Shown here: in pieces, positions 33,526-45,239 of the stretch | Position numbering within the stretch: the stretch's first letter is position 1 | Layout: every line of letters begins with the position of its first letter | Assembly: GCA_963691655.1 (NCBI GenBank) | Contig: OY829328.1 | Location: 71,304,400-71,368,399, forward strand | DNA: 64,000 nucleotides | Source: Toxonevra muliebris | Lineage: Eukaryota > Arthropoda > Insecta > Diptera > Pallopteridae | Reading direction: 5' to 3' | The notes under the pieces: model-generated | The model's input: the letters and a program-made list of their open reading frames with translations, nothing else | Databases searched by the model: none | Told to the model about the DNA's origin: nothing | Program-made: the position numbers and the translations under genes

Positions 33526-35640
33526 TTAAGCACGAAAAACGTATTCGGAAATACAAGGAATCATTTTATTCGTACAAGAAAAAATTTAATTTGCAAAAAT
33601 TGTTTTTTTCGGTCTAGAGGTCAGACCATGGTTACTATATGTTTTTGGGGTCGCTGATTTTGAACCAGAGGTCCAAAAAATCCCAGCACATCAGGATTCT
33701 GACATAACCTAAAAAAAACCTCATGTAATTTTTTTCGAGCCAAGAGGTCAAACCATGTTTATTATACGTAATCAACATTGTCTGCTGACGAAAAAAACAA
33801 ATGTAAAGAGAACACACAAAATCGGAGAAAAAGTTTCACTATATTACATTAAAATTTCTAGGTGATAAAAGCATAAAAACTGTACTGATTTGTACTGATT
33901 TCCACTGATTTTCAACGTCTAATGTACTGATTTTGCGGCTCAAAAATCTGGCTACCCTAGTTAGGTTTAATGGCTGTCCAGAGACACATTTAGGCCACAA
34001 CGGCTCATTGTGATTCCATATTGCCAGACCTACAGTTTAACCCTGTACCAAACGGTGGACGCATAATCATATTTAGGCTAACATAACGTTAACTAAACTT
34101 TAATGCCACTCATTTCGTATTTAAAGTATAGTTTAAAGTAAGTAGAGTTTACAAAGAAATCCTTTCGATTATGTTTAAAATTCATGATGGTTTTTTGATG
34201 TTTAAAACTTGTCTGATTTGGATAAAATTCACAACCGTACGTGCTCCTCTCGTTTAAATAGGAAAGTGCTACTTCAACTCATAGAGAACATGAAAAGAAA
34301 CTGAGAGAGGCGACGCCTTTGCATTGAATGTGGCCTATTACCATACGTTCTTATGAAAAAAGCCCGATTTCGACATAGACTCTCTATGTTTGCTCATGTC
34401 ATATCTATGCCTGCCCTTAGACAGTGAGATTTGTCTAATGCAACTTGAAAAAAATGTAAGGGCTCCCCCTGTCGTTTCCCCCCGTATATTTTTTCAAGTT
34501 GTATGAGACAAATAAATAATAATAAATATAATGGTATAAAGATAAATAAATAAGCCTGCCAGGTCAAAGCTCACTTTAATAAGAATTTCTTTAAACATAA
34601 AGATGTATTCAATTGAAAGAACCAAAATTTATCCTTTTATTTAAATGTTTTAAACGTTTTTCTTTTCTTTAAGCTATAGCAATTAATATGTATAGCGACA
34701 TTTAAAACCATTTTTGGTTTAGTCATGCCAACAAGTTAATTAAAATCCATAGTTAGAACATGCTATACATAAATACATATTTACATATAAAAAGTAACTA
34801 CACATTTCATTTAAATGCACATTTTCTACTAGTGACAGTTTTTACTGCTCTATTTTCCACTTGAAATCCTTGTAAATTGTTAGTCAGTCATATGTATTTT
34901 CATTTGTCGTGCTGTAATGTTCAATTTTTGTTTTTGAAACACACCCAAAAATATAAATACAACAAACATAGTTATATTTAAAAGCTCATAGATTAGATAA
35001 AGTAAAGACTTTTGGCTTGAAAAGTTTTTGTAATTAGATTAGATTAAAGTGTCAGTATAAGAAACATTTGAAGAGTAGAAAATAAGCCGATTAAGATATT
35101 ACACAGTAAATATGTTTTTTTTTGTCCCTAAGCCGACGTGCGCCGTCAAATTCAATTCAAAATTCAAAAATATATATAGTGTTTTTTTTTTATATATGTC
35201 ATCAGAGCCGGATTTTTCACACAAGCAGTTTGGGCAGCAGCTTAGGGGTGCCATCATTTTAGAGGCGTCACGAGATGCATAATTTTCAGCACTTAATATT
35301 ATTTAAAAATAATTAAATTCTTTTTTTACTTATTAGAAACTACATTTCCTTTGTTATTTTTCCGCAGTTCTACTTTTTTTTATATTGATCACCCTAACAA
35401 TTATTTTCTTCCTTTCGTCAGCAAATATTTGACAAGCTGGGAATAAATATAGCACAAATAATACGTGCGCGTAAAAACGCCATTCTATTTTCTCCGAGTA
35501 AAAATGGAACAAATAAAATATGTCAGTGTAAAAAGGCAACAAATCTTATTTAAAATGATGATGAAATATTCAAAGTCCGTTGTATCACGTCGAAGTATAC
35601 AACTGATACAAAATATATGAAATTGTATGTGGTGTGGCCC
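33526..35640. other. No gene seen
   Basis: AT-rich DNA. A further GGTCGCTGATTTTGAA motif is at 33,649. A block at 34,260-34,420 is shared with 47,690-47,805. T runs occur near 35,115 and 35,185. Small ORFs have no domains. Confidence 0.5.
34260..34420. repeat. Dispersed repeat shared with 47.7 kb
   Basis: CATAGAGAACATGAAAAGAA, CTTATGAAAAAAGCCCGAT and the following GCTCATGTCATAT segment have inverted counterparts at 47,690-47,805, with intervening sequence partly aligned. No coding region or ends were defined. Confidence 0.6.
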
Positions 35641-37100
35641 ATTTATTTTATTTATTTATTATTTAGGGGAGCCCAACCAGGCAGGCACTGCGACCTAAAA
35701 GATCTTTTGTGCCATTCCCCATTTTATGACAAAAGACGTTCAGCTGACCTAATAAAAGTCAAGACATCTTTTGTAGAAGAAGATTTTATGTGATTAGCCG
35801 TCAGAAAAGGAATACCAAAAATTCTTCCTCTGAGCCGAGCCAAGGCCGGACACTCACACAGAACGTGAGGTGTCGACTCGTCATCTTCCAGACATAGACG
35901 ACACCTTGTCTCATTAGACAGACCTATTTTGTTTAGGTGATATCTGAGCCCATAGTGTCCAGACATTTAGCCCACCAGTAGCCTAAGGTCAGATTTGGGA
36001 TAAGAGATGGGCTTATTTTGGGCAAGCGGAATGATAAGTGCTTTTGCCTGTCTTAAACCTGGGATAGAGTTCCAATACTCTAGCCATTTTGCCTTAGACC
36101 ACTCCTCAACGATAGATTTCGTAGAGGTCCAGCCGACTCCGCAGAACGGATCGGAGCCAATGTGCTTGGTAGATGAAACTTGTCTAGCCAGTTCATCGGC
36201 GGCCTCATTACCAACAATGTCACAGTGGCCGGGTACCCAACAAAGCGTCACTTTGTTACGGGTAGACAGGCGCTGGAGACTCTCAAAACACTATTTCACC
36301 AGTTTAGAGGAAAAACTCCATGCAGAGAGTGCTAAGAGAGCCGCCTGGCTGTCTGAAAAAATTACAATATTTGCGGCTTTAAGACCTTTATACAGGTTTA
36401 TATGAGCGTATATTTCGGCTTGAAAGACACTGGGCCAAATACCCAGAGAGATTGAGATTCTAGTATTGGGTCCTACAACTCCGGCACCAGAACCGCAGTC
36501 CATTTTCGAGCTGTCTGTATACCAATTGAGAGCAGAGGGACCGAAATCGGGACACTGGCCATCCCATTCGGACCTGGAAGGAAGAATGATGTTGAATTTC
36601 CTACCGAAACACAGATCTCGAACCATATAATCCGATACAGTACATATTGGAGTGTTAGGAATTTCGTCAAGAATGCTCAGGTGACCATAGTTGCCTTTTA
36701 TTAAGCTTGACGATATACGCAGCCGCAAAGCAGTATTTGCTGCTGTTTTCTTAATGAAATTGTGTAATGGCACCAGGCCAATCAACGCTTCAATTGCAGG
36801 AGTTGGACAGGTGCGCATAGCTCCAGTTATGGACACGCAAGCAAGCCTTTGGAGCTTGTTAAGTTTGGTGATGGCCGAGCCCTGCATGGCTTTAGGCCAC
36901 CACACTAGAGCCGCATAGGCTATGATAGGTCTAACTATCATAGTGTAGAGCCAGAAGATCATTTTAGGAGTAAGACCCCATGTTTTACCAAAGAGTTTTT
37001 TGCAGGCCCAGAAAGCCCTAGTGGCTTTTAAGAGGACAGTGTGTGAGTAAGTGAGTCGTTTCAGTCGTTTATCAAGCGTGATGCCCATACACAACGTATA
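35641..37100 (-). mobile_element. 5'-truncated non-LTR retrotransposon with TTTA-type tail
   Basis: The minus-strand element ends in a (TAAA)-like tail, seen as TTTATTTTATTTATTTATTA at about 35,641-35,663, instead of pure poly(A). The 5' truncation near 37,095 falls at a perfect 14-bp palindrome CAACGTATACGTTG (37,092-37,105). No target duplication could be identified. Confidence 0.82.
35724..37094 (-). pseudogene. RT thumb, RNase H and C-terminal finger, single frame with two stops
   Basis: A single frame runs the full length, broken only by TAG at 36,291-36,293 and TAA at 35,967-35,969. It begins GITLDKRLKRLTYSH in the RT thumb, then LNKLQRLACVSITGAMRTCP. RNase H shows WYTDSSKM, FQAEIYAHINLY, FSDSQAALLALS and WVPGHCDIVGNEAADELARQ, so the D, E, D and final D positions are all kept. 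The C-terminus has CRLCLEDDESTPHVLCECPA, a CCHC-type finger, and ends RSAERLLS. It is among the least decayed retrotransposon pieces here. It belongs to the same family as the element at 1-1,268. Confidence 0.93.
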
Positions 37101-37379
37101 CGTTGAAGTACCCCAAGAAGTTGGGCAACTCTCAACTTTTCCGTACGTTGAGAGAGAATTGAGAGTGTTGCAGCTATCAGCTGATTAATTTTGTGTATTT
37201 CAATGCCTTTAAATCCCTCCTTGTCTGCCATGTTTCTTTATTAGCTTTACAAGTAGAAGGTGAATGAGGCCAATTTCTATTAACACAATATAATTTCAAT
37301 TTCATATATAGTAAACTATGTATGCATTTTTTTTACAAAACTATTTTATTGTTGATTGCCAAACACTTTGATAAATATA

Positions 37380-37813
37380 CAGTGGACCCAGTGGTTAACG
37401 AACACAATTCGTTCCAGAATCTTGTTCGTTATGCGAAACGTTCGTTAAGCAAATCTATTATTACCATATGAATCAGTGTAAAATAAAATAATGCGTTCTA
37501 GGTCTAAAAAAGTACACACTAGCCGTTCAAGCCTAAGTGTGTCTCTCGACAGCCACTCCAACCTAACCTAACCTTTATTGAAACTCATGGAACATATATG
37601 TATCAACATTTTTAAGAAACTGAATATAGGACGAAATGAGACAATCTGCAATGGAAAAAACTTTCATCGAGAATACGTGATCGTTTCGAAGATATTCTTG
37701 ATGGTGTTTCGCTTTTTCGTTGGTCATTATAAGAAACTTCGTTCGATAAGCGAAACAATTTAAAAAAAAAAATTCGTTCCTTATGCGAAATGTACGTTAA
37801 CCGAGGGTCCACT
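37380..37813. mobile_element. pogo/Tc1-like MITE of 434 bp
   Basis: The left end CAGTGGACCCAGTGGTTAAC and the reverse complement of the right end (CAGTGGACCCTCGGTTAACG) form inverted repeats continuing through TTCGCATAAGGAACG-like sequence. TA lies at 37,378-37,379 and 37,814-37,815. CAGTG...GTTAACG termini with a TA target fit the pogo/Tigger type by family knowledge. An insert around 37,500-37,575 carries ACTCCAACCTAACCTAACC, the inverse of the 13,455 repeat head. Confidence 0.85.
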
Positions 37814-37815
37814 GT

Positions 37816-38690
37816 ATATTCCATTAAATATTTTTCTTCTACCTTTTTTTGCACACATTCATATAAATATTTTGATTGATTGTAAGCAAGGACGAAACTT
37901 CATGTGCCTCGCGTGCTCATAAAAATGTCATGTCCGTCCATTGTCATAATATTAAAATATTGAACTGAATAATTTCTAAAACTATTTGATACATAAACAA
38001 AACAATCAAAATAATGTAATTGTTGCATAAGCTATTAAATTTATTTTCGCAATAAATAATAAAAAACTTTTAGTTATAAATAAATAATATTGCTTAGGTA
38101 AGTGATAAATGTTAGTGTTAAGAATGTTTTTATTTACATAAAACTACGACAGTGTGAAATCGTTTGTCCGGTGTGTATTCGCTGTTCTTAAGCAATATGG
38201 TGAATATTGGTTGGTGATTCGAGTAGGTAGACGCTTTCCGTTAAAAAATTGAGCCACTAATTCTGATTTTTTAATACAAATCTCTCATGTAATGATTTAA
38301 TTTTTCAGTTTAATTTTTCAGATTTTTACTTGACTCAATTAAGAGATCAAATAGACCAGTCAGCTTCTCCAATCAGAGAAAAATAGACCACTCTCAGAAC
38401 TTACCGGCAGGCATAATATTAATAGGTGAAGCGTTCAGGTGAGCAAAGATAAACCTTATTCCCAAAGATCGGAGGCATGGGCGTCCACCGGGACCCGAAA
38501 TGAATGGGTTCTTTATGAGTTTTCCTATATATGATACCCTGAACACTTTTAAGTCCTTATATCTGTTCCATGTGTTATTTTTATATTGAACCATCTAGTG
38601 CTATTGATTGCGAAATCCCTCACAATTCCTCCAGTTTTCCAAACAGTCTGTCTCCTAAGAAACGCAGCCCAAGGACCCGCAGACAAAGAC
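37816..38690. other. No gene seen
   Basis: AT-rich with no recognisable domain. 38,400-38,560 is somewhat GC-richer (CGTCCACCGGGACCCG) and may be a decayed TE piece, but I cannot assign it. Confidence 0.4.
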
Positions 38691-38697
38691 ATTGGGC

Positions 38698-38854
38698 AAC
38701 TGAAATTCGACCAAAGGAAGTTCGACTAAAATCCAAAAGGAATTTCAGTCAAAAAAAATGTATGAAAATATTTTAGTCTAATTTTTTTATGTTCAGGCCT
38801 AAATTCCTTTTTTTGGTTGGAATTCCTTTTTGATTTTGGTCGAATTTCACAGAG
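38698..38854. repeat. Small inverted-repeat element
   Basis: TGAAATTCGACCAAA at about 38,700 is mirrored by TTTTGGTCGAATTTCA near 38,834-38,849. Both arms continue with AAAAGGAATT-like sequence toward the centre. The length of about 155 bp and the foldback shape suggest a MITE. No clear target duplication. Confidence 0.6.
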
Positions 38855-38869
38855 CCTAGGGCATTCACA

Positions 38870-39860
38870 GACTAAATGGTGAATGGTTTAAATTTCTTCT
38901 TCATTTTCGCAACTTTTACAATGGCTGCAACTAAAATTTTCAAAGCCAGCAGAGCTAACGTTTCATTTCTTAATAATAATTCATTTCCAGGACCTCGGGC
39001 TGATCTCATTCCAACTAGTTTATCTAGTTTCCCTTCCCTTCAATATTACTGTGACCGGGAAACCAAAATACTGCTTTGGATTTTATAATCAGGTTATTTA
39101 GTCCTTTCGTTGCTGCTTGGCTCTCAACAAAAGTGATATTCTTTGAAGGATCCAATTTCTTTGTTATGTTTGTCCATGATATTTAGTGCATCATAAAAAA
39201 CCCCAAGACCCAGTATTTTTTCCATCTTGGACCCGTCAGTGTAGAATTAAAGACCGTTGCTGATAGTAACCTCCCTCCTTGTCTTTCCATTACTACCTGC
39301 CAGGTAGAATTGATGAGAAGCTTCTTTCTACTATCACTTGGGAGATGGTGTAGTCTGTTATTCTCCTGGTTTCTGTTGGAATGTTTTGATATAAGATTCG
39401 CGCATGACGAAGGTGTTTTGCTTCCAAAACTGCGATTTACTTAGTCGGATAGTTGCCTTAACTGTTGTATTGTACAATTGAAGTATTATTCTGGAGGTGG
39501 AAGATGGAATATCATTTCCAACTCTGTTTCAGGTGTTTTGCTTAAAGCTCCAATGACTCCAGGCATGCGGACGTGCCAACCGTTTACTAAAGGTTTTTTA
39601 GTATGCCTAAAAGCATAATAGTTTTTTCCAATATTTCTCTTCCATAAGCAATCAACTATAATTCCAAGCTCTTTTGCTTGAGTGATGCCGTCTAGTTTCA
39701 AGAGTTTGAAGTGCGATATCTCTTCATGTACGTACCAGGGCGATTATGGGGGGGTTAACTCCAAGGCCGTTTGATTTTTGCCACAAAGAAAGCTGCTTAA
39801 ACTCAGTGGACATGTGTTCAGGAAAATCCAATAGGTTATTAATTTCCTTTACGCTTCACA
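38870..39860 (-). pseudogene. Non-LTR retrotransposon remnant (RT thumb to RNase H), heavily decayed
   Basis: Minus-strand text includes KELGIIVDCLWKRNIGKNYY near 39,600-39,670, the ALGVILD-like thumb region, then GVIGALSKTPETELEMI. Downstream are LPSDSRKKLLINSTWQV, an RNase H start decayed from YTDGSKM to LTGPRWKK near 39,225, and FVESQAATKG near 39,120, decayed from FSDSQAA. There are stops in every frame. It is likely the oldest non-LTR copy in the window. Its boundaries are approximate. Confidence 0.65.
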
Positions 39861-39889
39861 CTGGGATGAATAGCCAAATTACGACGACA

Positions 39890-41215
39890 AAATTATTTTC
39901 TCTATGTGGATTTAATTGAAACTTGGTATCCAGAGGTTTTTGAGGTCGCTGATTCCGAATCTAATATGAGATTTTCAAAATACAAAATGCCGAATCCAAT
40001 ATGGGGGACGATTTTAAAAAAAATAATTATGGATCGTAATGAAACTTAGTATCCAGTGGTTTCGGGGGTCGCTGATTACGAATCCGACATTAGATTTTCA
40101 AAATTCAAAGTGGCGGATCCAATATGGCGGACGATTTTAAAAAAGAAATTATGGATCGTAATGAAGCTTGGTATCCAGTGCACCCAGAGAAATACTTACC
40201 TCGTTTGAAGAAAAACGGTTATCAAATTGAGGAAAAATGGGAATGATTTGGCGCCATAGAAATGGTTTCCTCATTTAGATATACAAAATTTCTTTGAATT
40301 GAGGAAATATTTTTTATTTATTTAAGAGAAAATTTTCTTTGAAAGAAGGAAGTTTTCTATAAATTAAAGAAATATGTCTTCAATTTGTAGAAATTGCGTT
40401 TTTCAAATGAATAATAATTTATTTCAATATGAGAAATTGTATGCAATTTAGGTAAAATTTTCCTCAGTTTGAGGAATAATTTTCCATAAATTGAAGTCAA
40501 TTTACTACCTTTTTAGAAAAAAAAAATCCTCAATTTATGGAATATTTTCTACAATGTTGTTTTGAATAAAAGGCATAGCAATCATATTTTTTTTACTTGT
40601 ATTCATTTATTATTTTATTTTTAATAAGTATTAAGTTTTACATTCATACGTATTTTTACATACACTACAGTCGTCGTCTTTTAGCCATCAAAAAATTATA
40701 AATTGAAGTTTATTGAAATTTATATCTTTTCAATACATTTTGTTTCTTTTTTTCAAAATATATATATATCTATATAGATATATTCACAAATTGTATCAAC
40801 AGCCACAAACACAACCGTTTCGCTTGAAATAGAGACGCCGACTAAAAAATTCAAAAGAAAAACAAAGCGAACGCGATTGTCAGCTGAGGCCAAAAGAGTA
40901 AAGCTAGTTTTTTGTGTATACCAAAATTTTGTATGGAGAACATTTTTGGTATATGTATTCGTCTCTTTCTTACATTTTCTATGCAACTAAATTTTTAACA
41001 ATGAAGAAATAACTTACTTCATATTGAACACAATGGTTCCATGAAAGGGGCACATTTTTCTTCATATTGGGGAAAATTTACTTAAACGAGAGAAATTTTT
41101 GTGGATTCAAATTGAGGAAACTTTTTCTTTGTTTTAGAGATGAGTATTTTTCTGGGTGTGGTTTCTGGAGTCACTGATTACGAATCCGATATTTGATTTT
41201 CAATCTGAAAAACTT
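39890..41215. repeat. 122-bp tandem repeat, three units, third split by a transposon
   Basis: Units contain GGTATCCAG, GGTCGCTGATTACGAATC, GATTTTCAAAAT and AATATGGCGGACGATTTTAA. CTTGGTATCC-type landmarks fall at 39,923, 40,046 and 40,168. The third unit is interrupted after ATCCAGTG at 40,180 and resumes TGGTTTCTGGAGTCACTGAT at 41,159, so the intact units serve as empty-site references. The GGTCGCTGATTAC core is shared with the palindrome at 33.0-33.5 kb. Confidence 0.88.
40181..41158. mobile_element. CACCCAG-ended non-autonomous transposon, short copy (978 bp)
   Basis: The ends read CACCCAGAGAAATACTTACC and, as reverse complement, CACCCAGAAAAATACTCATC. TG is duplicated (40,179-40,180 and 41,159-41,160) compared with the uninterrupted CCAGTGGTTTC of the neighbouring unit, so the target duplication is 2 bp. 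It is an inverted, internally shorter relative of the copy at 28,617-31,182. No coding capacity is recognised. Confidence 0.9.
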
Positions 41216-42789
41216 GCCTTTTCTCCATCGGAAATACTTTTCTCAACTTTATCTTCGAACCCAGAATAAAATTACGACCGTATGGATGCAATAAAAAGTT
41301 TTTGCTACTTAAAAGAGTACAGCAACATGAAAAATCTTAGTACATATAAAAACAGACGTGATGCTTATATGTATCATTCTTATATTACAACTACGTTTAT
41401 AACATTTCGTGGGCATTTCTAATTCAACTCATATCTCATGCCAACATTTTCGTTAAAAAATTTTTTTTATATATTTTTTTTTAGAGTGTATAAATTTTTA
41501 AGTTCATATTTGCAACTGAATTTAATTTTCCTTAAGTTTTGGCTTACTGCACGTTTGACTTGAATTCATAGAACATAATCTTGGCTGGAATAAAGCCAAA
41601 TATTTGAATTATTACTTTATTTTATACACTACGATACACATGGGAGTATTTTAAAGCTTCTTCTGCATGATGACAGCGATAGCTATTTAAAATTACGCTA
41701 AGGACACGATATTACACGGAAACGCACACAAATCCATACCTACAAATATTTGTATTAATGTTGATGTTTAGGTCTAATTTTATTTATACTTCCTGGTTTG
41801 CTGTTGCTTATATTTAATACTTAAGCCACATTAAGCATAACATTTCACTTTCAATTTCATCTCAATTTAATGGTATTTATGGTGTGGCATATCGACTTAC
41901 TCATAAAATGCTGCTATAACAAAAAAAATATACTAGTTTTGCCTATTTTTTTTTTTCAGAACAATACAAAAAATTGAATAGAAAAACAGAAGAAAAGCAC
42001 ACTCAATATCCTTTCCAGTTTAGTTCTATGTATATGAAGAAATTATAATCTTCTTGGGGTTAGACTTGTATGAGTACATACACTATCACATATGCATATA
42101 ATATATATATGTACTACATGCTGTATGTTTTCTAGTGGTTTTGTTTATAAGTAGCCTGTGTATTATGCTGTACTTAAGATCCTTAAAGTCCTTGACTTAT
42201 ATTAGTGCTCTTGGGTACATACATATACATATGCACTTTGGTAAAAATAAGTTTATATGTATTTATACGTAAGTATGTAAACCCAGCTGAAGAACTCAAT
42301 TACCATTTGCAGGTAGAGTCTTAGCCTCCTTAGTCATTTCAAAAAATAATTTAAACTATTAACTGTGATAGGTACTATACCAACGTAAAATAGTCAGAAG
42401 TTTTATTTGACAGACAATCTTCATATCTCCACTTCACATAAACGTAGGGGTAAGAGCCGTTCAAGGCGAAGATTTCTATATTGTGCACCGCAACACAACT
42501 GTACCAAAAATAAACAGCCTGATTGTTTGTCACAAATTTTTTTCCCGATACGAAAGAGTGCAATTTAGAATCAGTTCATTGAAGAAGATCTTCAACTCCC
42601 GCTCAAACATCAAGTTGTATTTCCTTCGAATCAAGAATTGGCTTGAGATATGTAATAGCAAATATAAACACAAAGCTTCTGAAATAACAACATTTGTTTG
42701 ATACTTTTTAATAAACGAAGATTTCGTTAAAGAAATCTTTAGACAGCAAAAACAGAAGGGGTGATCTGCTTTGAAAGAAGCGGGTTCTC
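41216..42789. other. No gene seen
   Basis: AT-rich with TATA/CATA microsatellite patches (42,085-42,115 and 42,215-42,235). Two opposite-strand ORFs around 42,375-42,701 overlap and match nothing known. Confidence 0.5.
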
Positions 42790-42799
42790 AGCAGCAACC

Positions 42800-44050
42800 A
42801 CCTGAGCAAGATTAGTCTTATGAAAGATTATATCTACAGACTATGTCTAAGGCTGATGAATTGACCAACCGTGGCTTTGCGCCGAATCCAATGGAGAGAA
42901 GAAAAGATTTACACATTCTAATAGGTTTTATCACGACACACAGTACATGTGGTGGTCAATATATGTATGACTAACATGGATTTCATCTATGATCCAGCAT
43001 GTGGAACCTGGTTAAAGGAGAAAAGTTTTATTGTCCAAGCTACACAAGAAGAAGAAGTTGAGCTGTAAAAAAATGCAGTCATTTCAAGTTGTTTTGTGAG
43101 TGAAGAATTAAAATCATGGAGTGATCAGTCATTTTGAAGTCAATGACTCGTTGGAAAATAATTCATATGAAGTCATGACTGACTGACTTAATTGAAACCT
43201 GAATAATTCAGTGATTGACTTAAAGTCATTAAGTTGATCTCAATTGAAGTCATTGAAGTCCGTTGAAGTCGTTGAAGTCAATTTATTTGTTTTACCGTTA
43301 ACATAAACACCTTTACTGCATTTTCGACGTTAAATTTTAACGGAGGAATGCATAGAAATTATTCGGTTTTTTTGTGAGATTTTTGTTCATTATTAATTAA
43401 AGGCATTTTTATTAAAGACTATGAAACTGAAATCTAATTGATCATATTTCATAGTTTGACTTTTACTTCATTGCTAGCTTAGCAGTTAAAGTGTATACAC
43501 TGTTGCGACTTAGTCACTTCGACAAAAATGGCGTTTCATTAAGCCTGATAAACGAAATTAAAAATTTTTTGTAGTAACCTTTAATAAATGACTGCAGCCT
43601 GTAAAAGGTGAGTCTTAATTGACTGCAAGACTTCAACCAAATTTGAATTCATGAGTGCGACTTCAATTATAATGCAAAGTCATGGCAATATTGTGACTTT
43701 AATTATAATGTAAAGTCATGGCAATATTGTGACTTATTTATAGTGAAGTCACAATTGACTGTTCGAAATGAATGGAACAGTCATTGACGTCAAGAAGACT
43801 TCGTGACTTAATTTTTAAAATCTTAATAAGTCTCAAATAGAATGGAAAATAGCAGTCAGAAAATTTAATTCATTTGCAATGACTTCAACGACTGCAGCTC
43901 AAAATGATTGCATTCTTTTATAGCTCCGAGAAGAAGAAGCCTGCTGAAGAGTGAAACCTTTAGGATAACCTTGGCTTGTTCTATTCCTCTGTCCATACTT
44001 CTTAGGATCCGTAAAGCGACAACTTAATAAGGTTCCGGGGAAGGAAGGGG
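42800..44050 (+). pseudogene. Non-LTR retrotransposon C-terminal region, split by a MITE
   Basis: Plus-strand frames give LSKADELTNRGF-like and RGFAPNPMERRKDLHILIGF, then ITTHSTCGG and MDFIYDPACGTWLKEEK, a decayed CxxC-type finger region, and YCPSYTRRR. The MITE interrupts at this point (43,058). Beyond it the text resumes SLLKSETFRITLACSIPLSI then LLRIRKATT. Joining the sides gives the usual C-terminal arrangement CP-x3-RRR...LGSETF found after RNase H in such elements. It is the only clearly plus-strand non-LTR piece in the window. Sequence to about 44,280 may be its 3' UTR. Confidence 0.7.
43058..43928. mobile_element. TGAAGTC-rich MITE of about 870 bp
   Basis: The left end GAGCTGTAAAAAAATGCAGT (43,060) and the reverse complement of the right end (GAGCTATAAAAGAATGCAAT) are inverted repeats extending about 40 bases. 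The purine run AGAAGAAGAAG occurs at both flanks (43,046-43,057 and 43,929-43,939), consistent with a target duplication of 8-11 bp. The body is rich in TGAAGTCATTGAAGT-type motifs on both strands, giving a fold-back character. No ORF is present. Confidence 0.82.
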
Positions 44051-44339
44051 ACAAAATTCTTCTTTCTTTTTTTTCTTTTTAAATCATTTCTCTTTTCTAT
44101 ACTTCAACTCTTCTCCCCAAAATTTTCCTTATCCTTTATCTGGGTCTGTAACACTCTTTGTCCAGAGGAGTTTGGGTTGCCAACTCAACAGTACTTTCGA
44201 AGTTGCAAAGAAGCGGAAGCTTTCGCTTACGTTTGTTGTTGTAATAACGTTAGAAAATCAAAAACTTGTACAACCGACCCGTAGTTCAATCCCATGTGAA
44301 GCCAAAATTTTTTTTTTTTTTTTGCTTATTTCAATGGCA

Positions 44340-45237
44340 AATTGAATGAATAAATTATTCAAAGTAGTGCCCATGGGAAACTATTACATTTTGCCATCTT
44401 TCAGGCAATTTATGGATTCCTTGCCAAAAAGAAAAACCGTCCATCTTTTAAGGCTATGAACGAATCAATCCATTATTTCATACTTTCAACTGAAGAAAAG
44501 CGTATTCCACGTATGTAAAGACATTCTGAATCGATTGAAATAAGTGATAGGCAGACGGGGCAAGGTCTTGTGAATATGGCGGGTGAGGCAAAACTTTCCA
44601 TCCACTATTTTCCAAATGGTTTTTAACTGGTCTAGGCAACATGAGGCCGTGCGTTGGAAAATTATGATCTCTTGCCTGGTCGTTTTTCGATCACAATCAA
44701 TTGATTTCGATATAGCTCTCCCGGTTTAGTTTCACCAGATTTTAGCCGCTTGTAATAGATCCACCCAAATGCAGAGCATTACCTTGGCACCAGGAATATT
44801 CTGCTTCGGCGTTGATGTTCCTGGTTGGCCGAATACAATTTCTTGCGCTTCGTGATATCATAATAAATCCATTTTTCGTCGCCAGTAATAATTCAATGGA
44901 AAAACGATTTAATTTTACATCTTCGACATGCGAAATCGCCTTCCAGCGTCTCTCTTTTTGAATGAGGCCAAATTTTATAAGGCGCTTGGAAATTGCTGCT
45001 TGCAAGTTCCTCCTGCGTTTGGCGCGAGTCTTCAACTTCGAACCTTTTTACTTGGCCGAGGCATTCCTTGTCTTCCGCGTCAAAATCTCCATCACATTTA
45101 AAGCGTCGAAGCCAGATTTCACATGCTTTAATCAATGGAGTATGTTCACCGTAAACTTCCAACTGCAATCGATGGCATTATTTTTCAAAATAAAGAAGAA
45201 AAGCAGAACTTTTCGCAAATGCTGTATATCTGACATG
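44340..45237 (-). pseudogene. mariner transposase relic, heavily frameshifted
   Basis: The minus-strand ATG at 45,235-45,237 starts MSDIQHLRKVLLFFFILKNN, a mariner N-terminus. In shifting frames there follow YGEHTPLIKACEIWLRRFKC, DGDFDAEDKECLGQVKRFE, TQEELA, ITGDEKWIYYDITKRK (with the first catalytic Asp) and SNARPHVA. Near the end are IDSFIALKDGRFFFWQGIHK and LPERWQNVIVSHGHYFE. The order and length fit a whole mariner transposase, but every segment is frameshifted or has stops. It is a separate lineage from the 16.6/30.2 kb and 26 kb mariners. The inverted repeats were not resolved; the T run at 44,310-44,324 lies near the 3' side. Confidence 0.82.
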
Positions 45238-45239
45238 TT

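Noticed and set aside
36007..36405. 132-codon plus-strand ORF
   Set aside because: Exact antisense of the RNase H region of the 36 kb retrotransposon.
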